DNA of 64,000 nt from Leucobacter sp. OLIS6 (GCF_002752355.1 NZ_MRAV01000008.1:62001-126000), one strand, 5' to 3'; positions 41,740 to 50,218 are shown, counted from the stretch's first letter. The notes: generated by a model from the letters alone, not told the origin. Translations and numbers: made by a program.

Positions 41740-43521
41740 ATGTCCACGTCAACATTCAACCGCATCGATACGCCCGCCGGGCCCGTACCCGCCGATGCGC
41801 CCCACTGGAATCGGCAGCGCCGTTCCCAGATGCCCTCGCATCGGTACCGCGACGCCTATTCCAGGGTCGAGGTTCCCGAGCTCGAGCGCGAATGGCCGGG
41901 CCGCCGGCTCACCCGCGCGCCCCTGTGGGTGCCGGTGGATCTGCGCGACGGGAACCAAGCGCTCGCCGAGCCCATGGATCCGGAGCGCAAGCGCCGGTTC
42001 TTCGAGCTGATGGTGGCGATGGGGTACACCGAGATCGAGGTCGGATACCCCTCGGCGTCCCAGACGGACTTCGACTTCGTGCGGCTGATCGCCGATGCGG
42101 ATATCGCGCCCGCCGATGTGACCGTCGTGGTGTTCACGCCGGCGCGGCGCGACCTCATCGAGCGCACTGTCGAGTCGATCCGTGGGATCTCGAACCCGAT
42201 CGTGATCCATATGTACGCGGCGACGGCGCCGACCTGGCGGGAGTCCGTGCTGCGGAAGGGGCGCACGGAGTTGAAGCGCATGATCCTCGACGGCGCGCGC
42301 GATCTGCTGGAGCTCGCGGGCGAGCTGCCGAACGTGCGGTTCCAATTCTCTCCCGAGGTGTTCAACCTCACGGAACCCGACTACGTGCTGGAGATCTGCG
42401 ACGCGGTGACCGAGCTGTGGGGCGCGACGGCCGAGCGGCCCGTGATCCTGAACCTGCCGGCCACGGTCGAGATCGCCTCGCCGAATGTGTACGCGGATCA
42501 GATCGAGTACATGCATCGGAACCTCGCACGCCGGGACGGCGTGATCCTGTCGGTGCACCCGCACAACGATCGCGGCACGGGCATCGCCTGCGCGGAGCTC
42601 GCGGTGCTGGCCGGGGCGCAGCGCGTCGAGGGGTGCATCTTCGGGAACGGCGAGCGCACGGGGAACGTCGACATCGCGACCCTCGCGCTGAACCTCCACG
42701 CCCAGGGTGTGGATCCGATGATCGACTTCTCGGATATCGACGAGATCAGGCGGACGGTGGAGTACTGCAACCGGATCGAGGTGCATCCGCGGCACCCCTA
42801 CGTCGGGGACCTGGTGCACACGGCGTTCAGCGGAACCCACCAGGACGCGATCCGGAAGGGGTTCGCGGAGCACCGATCCCGGGCCGCGGCCGAGGGGCGG
42901 GCCGAGCGCGAGATCGCGTGGCGGGTGCCCTACCTGCCGATCGACCCGGCCGACATCGGACGCAGTTACGATGCGGTCATCCGGGTCAACTCGCAGTCCG
43001 GCAAGGGCGGGATCGCCCACCTGCTCGAGTCCGAGTTCGGGATCGAGCTGCCGCGACGGATGCAGATCGACCTGGCGCGGTACGTGCAGCTGCACGCCGA
43101 CGCGACCGGCACCGAGGTGACCGCGGCCGAGGTCCACCGGATCTTCCAACGGGTCTATCTCGGTACGGGAGCGGCGGACCGGGGCATCGAACTGGAGGAG
43201 TACGAGGTCGCAGAGGTCGCGGGAGCGGCGCGAGCCCGGATGTCGATCCGCGTGGGGGAGACCCGCTCCGTTCACGAACGGACTGCCGAGGGTCCGGTCG
43301 AGGCGCTCGTATCCGCGCTCGCCGAGCGGGGAACCGCGCTAGAGGTGCTGGAATTGCACCAGGCCAGCGTGCGCTCGGGGACCGACAGCGAGGCGCTCAC
43401 GCTCATCGAGTATCGGCACGCCGGAGGGGCCGGCTGGGCCGGTGGGCGGGCGGAATCGGTTCTCTCGGCGAGCCTTGCGGCGGTGATCGCAGCGGCGAAT
43501 GCGGTCGGCTCCGGATCCTGA
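41740..43521 (+). CDS. leuA: 2-isopropylmalate synthase
   Basis: 593 residues, the long LeuA type 2 form of Actinobacteria. It condenses acetyl-CoA with 2-oxoisovalerate, the first committed step of leucine synthesis. The TIM barrel shows VPVDLRDGNQAL (metal Asp), VHPHNDRGTG (metal His pair region) and EGCIFGNGERTGNVD; NSQSGKGGIAHLL marks the linker, and the last 130 residues are the regulatory LeuA dimer domain that binds leucine for feedback inhibition. It follows the leader peptide and attenuator. Confidence 0.97.
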   Translation: MSTSTFNRIDTPAGPVPADAPHWNRQRRSQMPSHRYRDAYSRVEVPELEREWPGRRLTRAPLWVPVDLRDGNQALAEPMDPERKRRFFELMVAMGYTEIEVGYPSASQTDFDFVRLIADADIAPADVTVVVFTPARRDLIERTVESIRGISNPIVIHMYAATAPTWRESVLRKGRTELKRMILDGARDLLELAGELPNVRFQFSPEVFNLTEPDYVLEICDAVTELWGATAERPVILNLPATVEIASPNVYADQIEYMHRNLARRDGVILSVHPHNDRGTGIACAELAVLAGAQRVEGCIFGNGERTGNVDIATLALNLHAQGVDPMIDFSDIDEIRRTVEYCNRIEVHPRHPYVGDLVHTAFSGTHQDAIRKGFAEHRSRAAAEGRAEREIAWRVPYLPIDPADIGRSYDAVIRVNSQSGKGGIAHLLESEFGIELPRRMQIDLARYVQLHADATGTEVTAAEVHRIFQRVYLGTGAADRGIELEEYEVAEVAGAARARMSIRVGETRSVHERTAEGPVEALVSALAERGTALEVLELHQASVRSGTDSEALTLIEYRHAGGAGWAGGRAESVLSASLAAVIAAANAVGSGS

Positions 43522-43590
43522 GCGCACTCACCGGACGCGCAGCTTCGTCTGGTGGGCTGAAGACCCGAACACCGACAGAGAGGGGCGAAC

Positions 43591-43785
43591 ATGGGAATTC
43601 TCGATGACGCCAAGGAGACCATCGGCGAGGCGGCCAAGCAGGCCGGACGCGCGGTGGAGGACACCGTCGACAAGGTGAAGGACAAGGCCGAGGAACTGAA
43701 GGCCGAGGCCGAGGTGAAGAAGGCGGAGGCCGAGCGCGATTCGGTGAAGGCCCGCAACGAGGCCAAGGATCAGCTCCGCGACTGA
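43591..43785 (+). CDS. Small charged coiled-coil protein, CsbD/LEA-like
   Basis: 64 residues, almost all Ala, Lys, Glu and Asp (DDAKETIGEAAKQAGRAVED, then repeated AEAEVKKAEAER). It resembles CsbD-like or late-embryogenesis-type stress proteins. GAGGGG precedes the ATG and a strong terminator follows. No specific function assignable. Confidence 0.8.
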   Translation: MGILDDAKETIGEAAKQAGRAVEDTVDKVKDKAEELKAEAEVKKAEAERDSVKARNEAKDQLRD

Positions 43786-43797
43786 ACCTGATCGTGC

Positions 43798-43835
43798 GAA
43801 CACCCCCGCTCCCGTTTTCGGGAGCGGGGGTGTTC
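43798..43835. terminator. 16-bp perfect hairpin terminator
   Basis: Stem starting GAACACCCCCGCTCCC, loop GTTTTC. Twelve bases past the stop of the small coiled-coil gene. No long T-tract follows. Confidence 0.7.
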
Positions 43836-43892
43836 TGCGTTCTCGGGTCGTGCCGGGGATTTCGCCCATCGCCATTCTTTTGCGCGAATCGC

Positions 43893-43920
43893 TTGACAGC
43901 CGGAGCGATCATTCAATAGT
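43893..43920 (+). promoter_or_regulatory. Consensus sigma-A-type promoter
   Basis: Perfect -35 TTGACA at 43893-43898, 16-base spacer, -10 AATAGT at 43915-43920, in a stretch of roughly half GC. It points to the small peptide gene at 43959. It is the clearest -35/-10 pair in the window besides 47641. Confidence 0.65.
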
Positions 43921-43958
43921 GTCTGTATGAATCAAGTCACGAGAGGGAGGTGCGTAAG

Positions 43959-44048
43959 ATGCCTAAGTTTGATATCAAAGTTCCATTCGTCGGGAACTCC
44001 TTCGGCTCCGCCGCTCCCTGTGGCTCCTTCTGCCGCATGGCAGATTAG
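43959..44048 (+). CDS. 29-residue Cys/Ser-rich peptide, possible RiPP precursor
   Basis: A 29-codon frame with a strong GGGAGG eight bases before its ATG and a consensus promoter about 40 bases up. The first 13 residues (MPKFDIKVPFVGN) would be the leader. The end, SFGSAAPCGSFCRMAD, has two Cys, three Ser and the spacings SxxSxxxC and CGSxC, which suit lanthionine/labionin-type or Cys-heterocycle modification. Codons are AT-richer than in neighbouring genes. No recognisable modifying enzyme or transporter dedicated to it lies alongside. Function is unproven; it may be a remnant of a cluster or be processed by a remote enzyme. Confidence 0.5.
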   Translation: MPKFDIKVPFVGNSFGSAAPCGSFCRMAD

Positions 44049-44417
44049 GTCGGCCGCCGCTCCGCTTCCGGGGCCGCGAGGCGACTCGTCACCGAGATCG
44101 GCTGGGAACCGTCGGGTTCCGTGATCCCGGACCTTCCGGTGCGCGCCGCACTCCTCGTCCGCATGCGCGCGGGGTGCAGGTGGCGCCGGACCGGGCGGCG
44201 GTGAGCTCTTGCTCCCGCTGACCGCGCGGGCGTCCCGCTCGATCGGGGCGTCCGCGCCGGGAACCTGACCCGGCTCGCCGGGTCCCCGGATCGAATCTCG
44301 AATCGATGATCCGTTCCGGCGAATTCGCTGCTGCGCGATATCGCCGACCCGAAAAGGGTCTATTCGTCGCGCCGATTTCCAAATACTCCACGCATTCTTC
44401 GAAAGAAAGTCACGATC
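44049..44417. other. Gap of about 370 bp without a convincing gene
   Basis: After the peptide stop the same frame stays open for about 55 codons with no start of its own (through WEPSGSVIPDLPVRAALLV) to a stop near 44200, then nothing persuasive. The last 140 bases are AT-richer (AATCTCGAATCGATGATCC around 44290) like the peptide promoter. It could be decayed coding sequence. Confidence 0.4.
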
Positions 44418-44657
44418 GTGAATTCCACTCTTCTCACCACCGATCGACCCGCTGAGCCGCAATCGGCTGCGCGAGCGGTCGAACCCGATCGCGCCCCGCC
44501 TCGGCAGGGCGCCGCGACACCGGAGGTCTGTTCGGGCGCTGAGTCCGCGCGGCGCCGGGCGCTCGAGCGCCGGGAGGCTCAGCTCGCGGCGCAGCGGGCG
44601 CGGGCCGAGCACGAGGCGCTCCGCGACGGCTACGCGCCGAGCCTGCACCTCTTCTGA
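44418..44657 (+). CDS. Small hypothetical protein, Arg/Ala/Glu-rich
   Basis: 79 residues from a GTG. The first 45 are Pro- and Ala-rich and disordered; 46-70 form a charged helix (RRRALERREAQLAAQRARAE), and it ends GYAPSLHLF. Only a weak GAAAG-type ribosome site. It shares the AT-richer pocket with the peptide gene, and a very strong hairpin follows. Family not recognised; it could belong with the peptide. Confidence 0.45.
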   Translation: MNSTLLTTDRPAEPQSAARAVEPDRAPPRQGAATPEVCSGAESARRRALERREAQLAAQRARAEHEALRDGYAPSLHLF

Positions 44658-44696
44658 TCCGAACGGTCCGACGGCGCGACGCCGAGGATCGTCGCC

Positions 44697-44753
44697 GGAA
44701 CGGCGAAGGCCCGTCCGGGAACCCGAGGGTCCCGGACGGGCCTTCGCCGTTCC
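44697..44753. terminator. 24-bp perfect hairpin, bidirectional terminator
   Basis: Left arm 44697-44720 (starting GGAACGGCGAAGGCCCGTCC), 9-base loop, exact complement 44730-44753. It separates the convergent genes ending at 44657 and 44781. No T-tract on either side. Confidence 0.75.
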
Positions 44754-44780
44754 CGTCCGGGGGCCCGGTGCGTGTCGGTT

Positions 44781-45245
44781 TCAGCGCGATCCGCCGGGCG
44801 GGCCGGCGGTGAGGAGGATCGCGTAGAGGGCGACGACCGCGAGCAGGATCAGCGCCGCGAGCACCCACGGGCGGTGCAGGAACCAGCGCATGAGACGGTC
44901 GTACCAGCGATCGTCCCGAGGATCGTCGGTCTGCTCCAGGCGCCAGGAGCCGGCGAGGCGGCCCGAACGGTGCAGCCAGATCTCCGTGGGGATCGTCGCG
45001 TAGGGGATCACTGCGCTCGCGATCGCGAGGATCGCGACGCCCGGGTTCCAGCGCTGATGGATCGCGACGAGGATCGCCATCGCGCCGTAGGACAGGAAGA
45101 CGAAACCGTGGATGCCACCGGCGATCGTCACCACCACCGGGTTGACGCCCGAGGCCCGGGAGATCAGCGCCCCGATCAGCAGGGTCCAGGTGATCGCCTC
45201 GGCGATCGCGAGCGAGCGGAACAGGCGGGCTGGTGCGGTGAACAA
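44781..45245 (-). CDS. DUF3817-domain membrane protein
   Basis: 154 residues. Four helices; ARLFRSLAIAEAITWTLLIG and GGIHGFVFLSYGAMAILV carry the DUF3817 Glu and His positions. Function unknown; common in Actinobacteria. The start is a TTG at 45245 with GAGGAG six bases upstream. A TAGCGT -10 lies further up. Confidence 0.85.
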   Translation of the reverse strand: MFTAPARLFRSLAIAEAITWTLLIGALISRASGVNPVVVTIAGGIHGFVFLSYGAMAILVAIHQRWNPGVAILAIASAVIPYATIPTEIWLHRSGRLAGSWRLEQTDDPRDDRWYDRLMRWFLHRPWVLAALILLAVVALYAILLTAGPPGGSR

Positions 45246-45337
45246 CGGGGCTCCTCGAGTCTCGGCAGTGTCCCAACGCTATCCCGCCGAACCGCCCGAT
45301 CCTCACGAACCGCTGGGAAGCTCGACACGCGATTGAT

Positions 45338-45353
45338 TGACACTTGACAACCA
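45338..45353 (+). promoter_or_regulatory. Doubled TTGACA upstream of the DHA2 transporter
   Basis: TTGACA, one base, TTGACA followed by ACC. The string TTGACAACC is identical to the -35 region of the PACE gene at 47641, which suggests shared regulation. The -10 is not clear. Confidence 0.45.
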
Positions 45354-45471
45354 TTTACCGCGGTGTCACTATTGATCGCTCGCAAGCAATTGCACGCCAG
45401 TGTCGGCGCCCGTCCCGCGCCAGCGGTGCCGGGCGCCGACCGTTTCCGCACCCCCATCAGAAGGACTGGCA

Positions 45472-47550
45472 ATGTCAGAAACCTCAGCGCAGGCACCGGC
45501 CGCTCAGGCCGGCGCGGCCGATGCGCCGAAGCCGATCATGTCGCACCGGCAGATCCTGTTCGTCATCTACGGCCTCATGGCCGGCATGTTCCTGTCGTCG
45601 CTCGACCAGACCATCGTCGGTACGGCCATCCGCACCATCGGCGACGACCTGCACGGGCTCGATCAGCAGGCCTGGGTGACCACGGCCTACCTGATCACCT
45701 CGACCATCTCCGTGCCGATCTACGGCAAGCTCTCCGACATCTTCGGACGCCGGCCGCTCTTCATCTTCGGCATCTCGGTGTTCATCCTCGGCTCGGTGCT
45801 GTCGACGTTCTCGACCTCGATGATCATGCTCGCCGGGTTCCGAGCCTTCCAGGGCATCGGGGCGGGCGCCCTCATGTCGCTGCCGCTCGCGATCATGGCC
45901 GACATCCTGGCTCCGCGCGAGCGGGCCAAGTACCAGGGCTACTTCTTCGCCGTGTTCGGCGTCTCCTCGCTCATCGGCCCGCTGGTCGGCGGCCTCTTCG
46001 CGGGAGCCGACCAGATCCTCTGGATCGCCGGTTGGCGCTGGGTGTTCCTCATCAACCTGCCGATCGGCATCATCGCGCTCGCGATGGTCATCGCCTTCCT
46101 GCACCTGCCCAAGGTCGCGAAGCACGACAATCCGCGGATCGACTGGTGGGGCGCGACCGCGGTCATCGTCGCGCTCGTGCCGCTGCTGCTCGTCGCCGAG
46201 CAGGGGCGCGAGTGGGGCTGGGCATCCGCGGGTGCGATCGCCTGCTACGTGATCGGCGGCGTCGGCGCGATCGCCTTCGTCCTCATCGAGATCGCGATGA
46301 AGAACGACGCGATCATCCCGATGCGGCTGTTCCGTTCCAGCCCGTTCTCGATGGCGACCGTCATCGGCGTGCTCGTCGGCTTCGGCATGTTCGGCGCCAT
46401 GATGACGATCCCGCTCTACATGCAGATCGTCATCGGGCTGAACCCGACCGAGTCGGGCCTCGCGATGCTGCCGATGGTGCTGGGCCTCATGATCTCCTCG
46501 ATGGCCGCCGGCCAGATCACGGCGCGCACGGGGAAGTACGGCTTCTTCCCGCGCACCGGCACGATCGTCACGGCGGCGGGCTTCCTGGTGCTCGCGTTCG
46601 TCACCGACACGACTCCGGTCTGGTACCTCATGACGGGCATGTTTGTGGTCGGCCTCGGCCTCGGCCAGCTCATGCAGTCGCTGACCATGGCGAGCCAGAA
46701 CGCGGTGGAGGCGCCCGACATGGGCGTCGCGACCAGCGCCGCGACCTTCTTCCGTCAGATCGGCGGCACGCTCGGCACCGCGATCATGCTGTCGGTGCTG
46801 TTCACGCTGCTGCCGACCAATATCCAGCACGCGACCGCCGACCGGCACACGCTCGACGCCGGACTCAATGCCGCCCTGAACCCCACGGTGGCGAGCGCCC
46901 CGGCGAACCGGGCGATCATGGACCAGATGTGGAACCCGATCGTCGACCCGATCAAGAAGAACGTGCAGGCGCAGCTCGATGAGGGCTCCGCGAAGGCGAA
47001 GGCCGCCGCGGGCGAGGCCGTGACGAAGGCGGTCACCGAGAAGGTGCAGCAGGGCGTCTCCGCCGGAGCGATCCCCGCGGAGGCCGCGCAGACGGTCATC
47101 GATCAGCAGGTCGCAGCGGCCACCCCGGCCGCGGAAGAGCAGGCGCTGCAGGCGGTCGCCGACAAGGCGCACGCCAGCGTGGCCGACGGCAAGGTGTCGG
47201 TCGACTGGAGCAATGCCTCGCAGCGCGACTACTGGAGCGCGCAGCTCTCGAAGACCCTCTCGAAGGAGATCGACAAGAAGGCCTCCGGCGGGTCGAACGG
47301 GTCCAGCGCCTCGACGAGCGACACCTCGTTCCTCAACGGCGCCGACCCGCGGCTGAGCAAGCCCTTCATGGTCGGCTTCACCGAGGCGATCGTCGTGATC
47401 TACTGGATCGGTTTCGGCGTGCTGCTGCTGGCGTTCGTGCTCAGCTGGTTCTTCAAGGCCCCGCCGCTGCGGCGCACCTCGGCTCTGCAGGAGCAGGCCG
47501 ACGCCGCGGGGAGGACCGAGACCGGGACCATCCGGGTGCAGGGCGTCTGA
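45472..47550 (+). CDS. MFS multidrug transporter, DHA2 family, with large outer loop
   Basis: 692 residues, about 180 longer than standard DHA2 proteins. Fourteen helices; motif A at GKLSDIFGRRPLFIFG, motif C-like FRAFQGIGAGALMSLPLA and the DHA2 LDQTIVGTA start. Between the last two helices (about 450-632) lies a 180-residue hydrophilic, Ala/Gln/Lys-rich helical segment with a GGSNGSSAS linker that should face outside. AAGGAC precedes the ATG. Its promoter shares TTGACAACC with the downstream PACE gene, so both pumps may answer the same stress. Confidence 0.92.
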   Translation: MSETSAQAPAAQAGAADAPKPIMSHRQILFVIYGLMAGMFLSSLDQTIVGTAIRTIGDDLHGLDQQAWVTTAYLITSTISVPIYGKLSDIFGRRPLFIFGISVFILGSVLSTFSTSMIMLAGFRAFQGIGAGALMSLPLAIMADILAPRERAKYQGYFFAVFGVSSLIGPLVGGLFAGADQILWIAGWRWVFLINLPIGIIALAMVIAFLHLPKVAKHDNPRIDWWGATAVIVALVPLLLVAEQGREWGWASAGAIACYVIGGVGAIAFVLIEIAMKNDAIIPMRLFRSSPFSMATVIGVLVGFGMFGAMMTIPLYMQIVIGLNPTESGLAMLPMVLGLMISSMAAGQITARTGKYGFFPRTGTIVTAAGFLVLAFVTDTTPVWYLMTGMFVVGLGLGQLMQSLTMASQNAVEAPDMGVATSAATFFRQIGGTLGTAIMLSVLFTLLPTNIQHATADRHTLDAGLNAALNPTVASAPANRAIMDQMWNPIVDPIKKNVQAQLDEGSAKAKAAAGEAVTKAVTEKVQQGVSAGAIPAEAAQTVIDQQVAAATPAAEEQALQAVADKAHASVADGKVSVDWSNASQRDYWSAQLSKTLSKEIDKKASGGSNGSSASTSDTSFLNGADPRLSKPFMVGFTEAIVVIYWIGFGVLLLAFVLSWFFKAPPLRRTSALQEQADAAGRTETGTIRVQGV

Positions 47551-47623
47551 ACCCGGCTCCGGTTCGCACCGAGGGGCAGTGGATCGCGGATCCACTGCCC
47601 CTCGGCGCATCGTCTTCGATATT

Positions 47624-47668
47624 GGTTGCGAATCCATCGTTTGACAACCGGATCGGTTGCGATATGCT
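47624..47668 (+). promoter_or_regulatory. PACE promoter with operator in the spacer
   Basis: TTGACA (47641-47646), 16-base spacer, TATGCT (47663-47668). The spacer holds the inverted repeat CAACCG-GAT-CGGTTG (47645-47659). The octamer GGTTGCGA occurs twice, at 47624 and 47655. This is the layout of a TetR- or MerR-type repressed efflux promoter. No regulator gene is adjacent. Confidence 0.65.
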
Positions 47669-47750
47669 CGAATGGCTGGCGTAACCGCGTGCAACGAGGC
47701 GGGTCCGAAGCGACTTCTCAGCGGGCCGGCAATCATTTGGAGTGATACCC

Positions 47751-48257
47751 GTGACCGCGACCGGCCACATCTCCGACGCCCCGGCGTCGACCCGTCCCAC
47801 CCGTCGGCTGCGCTACTTCCAGCAGCGTCCGCGGCTGCGCCGCTTCGTCTACGTCGCGGGTTACGAGGGCCTCAGCGTGCTCTGCACGGTGCTCGTGCTG
47901 AACGGCCTGCTCGGCCACGGCGGCGGGCAGTCCACGTTCACCGCGATCCTGCTGTCGACCACGGCGACCGTGTGGAACTACATCTGGAACACGATCTTCG
48001 AGAGCCTCGAGCGCCGCGTCGGCACCGAGGGACGCGGACCTGCCGCACGCGCGATCCACGCGATCGGCTACGAGGGCGGTGCGCTGCTGTTCACGGTGCC
48101 CATCGTGACGATCGTGCTGGGCGTGACCCTGCTCGAGGCCGTCGTCATCGAGGCCAGCATGCTGGTCTTCTTCCTCGTGTTCACGGTCGTGTACGCCTGG
48201 GCGTTCGACCGGGTCTTCGGTCTGCCCGCCTCCGCGCTCGGCGGCGAAGCCGCGTGA
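47751..48257 (+). CDS. PACE-family (AceI-like, chlorhexidine/biguanide) efflux protein
   Basis: 168 residues, four helices, made of two bacterial transmembrane pair (BTP) domains. Each half carries the family pattern: RRFVYVAGYEG, then TATVWNYIWNTIFE, and RAIHAIGYEGG, then VYAWAFDRVFG. AceI exports chlorhexidine and short diamines. The start is the GTG at 47751, eight bases after GGAG. Its promoter contains a likely repressor site. PACE proteins are best known in Proteobacteria, so an actinobacterial copy is worth noting. Confidence 0.85.
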   Translation: MTATGHISDAPASTRPTRRLRYFQQRPRLRRFVYVAGYEGLSVLCTVLVLNGLLGHGGGQSTFTAILLSTTATVWNYIWNTIFESLERRVGTEGRGPAARAIHAIGYEGGALLFTVPIVTIVLGVTLLEAVVIEASMLVFFLVFTVVYAWAFDRVFGLPASALGGEAA

Positions 48258-48273
48258 ACTACGATGGGTCGGC

Positions 48274-48879
48274 GTGACGCCGACCCCACTGGAGCTGCCC
48301 GCGCCCTGGACGGACCGCGGAGACGATTTCGTCCTGCGGATCAGCGCGGTGGACCTCGGGGTGCTGCGCGCCCCGCGCCGTCTCGCGACCTGGGCCGGGG
48401 TGCTCCTCGCGACGCTGCTGCTCGCGCTCGTGATCGGCCTCCCCGGCGGGGACTGGGCGGTGGCGTTCGGAACCGCCGTGTTCATCGGGGCGTCGACCGG
48501 CATCGTGCTCTACCTGGCGACGTTGCGGACCCAGAGGCGCATCCTCGAGCTCGCGTTCGGTCCCGACGCGGTGCGCGTCGGAACCGAACACGAGGGCGAG
48601 TCCGGCGGCGCGAGGAGCGGCACGACCGCGATCCCGTACCGGGAACTGCGCCGGCTGCTCATCGCCCACGACGGCGCACCGACGCGGATCCGCATCGCGA
48701 CCGACGCGGGGACCCGCCGCTGGACGATCGGCCAGCTCTATCGGCACAACCGCGTCGAACCGTTCATCGACGAGCTGCCTGGGCCGCTCGTCGAACGCCT
48801 GCGGAACGCGGGGCTCGTCGGCGGAACCGCGGTGCGGCGCGGGGTCCGCGTCACGGATTGGCGTCCGCGGCGCCGGTGA
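48274..48879 (+). CDS. Hypothetical membrane protein, two TM
   Basis: 201 residues. Soluble N-terminus of about 38, helices at about 39-57 and 62-82 (WAGVLLATLLLALVIGLPGG, VFIGASTGIVLYLATL), then a PH-like cytoplasmic domain (IPYRELRRLLIAHDG). GTG start at 48274; TACGAT lies eight bases upstream, so a leaderless or near-leaderless mRNA. Family not recognised. Confidence 0.68.
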   Translation: MTPTPLELPAPWTDRGDDFVLRISAVDLGVLRAPRRLATWAGVLLATLLLALVIGLPGGDWAVAFGTAVFIGASTGIVLYLATLRTQRRILELAFGPDAVRVGTEHEGESGGARSGTTAIPYRELRRLLIAHDGAPTRIRIATDAGTRRWTIGQLYRHNRVEPFIDELPGPLVERLRNAGLVGGTAVRRGVRVTDWRPRRR

Positions 48880-48929
48880 CGCGAGGCCTCGGCCGGGCGG
48901 ATGTCGGTGGTCCCGCATACCCTGCGCTC

Positions 48930-49493
48930 ATGGGACGAATCATCTTCGACACGGCGACCGCACTCAACGGCTGGATCGCGGACCGCGACAACTCGCTCGA
49001 CTGGCTCTTCGCGGTCGAGAACGGCGATGCACCCGCCGACGGGCTCTGGCCCGCCAGTGCGCAGGTGCTCGTCGAGGGCTCGACCACCTACGAGTGGGTG
49101 CTCGAGCACGAACGGCTGCTCGAGCAGCCCGAACGCTGGGCGGAGCTCTACGGCGACAAGGTCACCTTCGTGTTCACCTCGCGCGAGCTCCCCGTGCCCG
49201 CGGGCGCCGATGTGCGCTTCCTCTCGGGCGACGTCTCCGCGGCGCTACCCGAGATCCGCGCGGCCGCGGGCGACGGCGACATCTGGGTGGTGGGTGGCGG
49301 CGAGCTCGCCGGCCAGTTCCTCGATGCGGGCGCGCTCGACGAGATCGCGCTCTCGGTCGCGCCGGTCGCACTCGACGGCGGTGCCCCGCTGCTGCCGCGA
49401 CGGCTCGACTCCGACCGCCTGCGCCTGCGTTCGGCGCGCGCGGTCGGCCAGTTCGCCCGGCTCGTCTACGACGTGCGGCCGATCACGGGCTGA
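48930..49493 (+). CDS. Dihydrofolate reductase-family (RibD C-terminal-like) protein
   Basis: 187 residues. RibD_C/DHFR fold: IIFDTATALNGWIADRDNSLDWLF at the start, VLVEGSTTYEWVL, then DIWVVGGGELAGQFLDAGALDEI, the NADPH-binding stretch. The substrate of this subfamily is generally unknown; it is not the housekeeping DHFR. Leaderless: TACCCT is exactly six bases before the ATG. Confidence 0.9.
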   Translation: MGRIIFDTATALNGWIADRDNSLDWLFAVENGDAPADGLWPASAQVLVEGSTTYEWVLEHERLLEQPERWAELYGDKVTFVFTSRELPVPAGADVRFLSGDVSAALPEIRAAAGDGDIWVVGGGELAGQFLDAGALDEIALSVAPVALDGGAPLLPRRLDSDRLRLRSARAVGQFARLVYDVRPITG

Positions 49494-49567
49494 CCGCCTC
49501 GGGCGGGTTCGCCGTGAGCGTGCGCACGGCGGTTCCCAGCTCCGCGCGGCGAGCGTAGGGTGAGGGC

Positions 49568-50218
49568 ATGGCACGCATCGTGATTTTCGGAGGACACGGC
49601 AAGATCGCGCTGCTCGCGGCGCCCCTGCTGACCGCGCGCGGCGACACGGTCACCGCGGTGATCCGCAATCCGCAGCACGCGACGGAGGTCGCGGCGACGG
49701 GGGCGATCCCGCACGTGGCCGACGTGGAACAGCTCGACGCGCACGGCATCGCCGAGATCCTCGTGGGGAACGACGCCGTCGTGTGGTCCGCGGGTGCGGG
49801 CGGGGGCGATCCCCGACGCACGCTCGCGGTCGACCGCGACGCGGCGATCCGTTCGATGGAGGCGGCGCAGCTCGCGGGGGTGCCCCGCTACGTCATGGTG
49901 TCGTACTTCCGGTCCTCACCCGAGCACGGGGTCCCTCCCGAGAACTCCTTCTTCCACTACGCGGAGGCCAAGGCCGCGGCCGACGAGCACCTGTGCGCGT
50001 CAGCTCTCGACTGGACGATCCTCGGCCCCAGCGCGCTCACGCTCGGCGAGGCGACCGGGCACATCGACGTCCGCGCCACCGAGTCCGGCGACGTCTCCCG
50101 CGCCGATGTCGCCGCCGTGATCGCGGCGACTCTCACCGATCCGTCCACGGTGCGCAAGACGATCCGCTTCAACTCCGGGCAGACGCCGATCGCGGAAGCG
50201 CTCGGCGCGGCCGAATAG
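49568..50218 (+). CDS. NAD(P)-binding SDR (SDR_a5-like) oxidoreductase
   Basis: 216 residues. Atypical SDR: IVIFGGHGKIALLAAPLL cofactor loop, YVMVSYFRSS, and the YAEAKAAADEHL segment with Tyr and Lys. Similar to YwnB/YhfK-type proteins that bind NAD(P); role unknown. TAGGGT is exactly six bases before the ATG (leaderless). Confidence 0.88.
   Translation: MARIVIFGGHGKIALLAAPLLTARGDTVTAVIRNPQHATEVAATGAIPHVADVEQLDAHGIAEILVGNDAVVWSAGAGGGDPRRTLAVDRDAAIRSMEAAQLAGVPRYVMVSYFRSSPEHGVPPENSFFHYAEAKAAADEHLCASALDWTILGPSALTLGEATGHIDVRATESGDVSRADVAAVIAATLTDPSTVRKTIRFNSGQTPIAEALGAAE

Noticed and set aside
43959-44048. Firm call of methanobactin or class III lanthipeptide for the small peptide
   Set aside because: The spacing matches are short and the leader has none of the diagnostic motifs; no MbnB/MbnC or LanKC gene is in the window.
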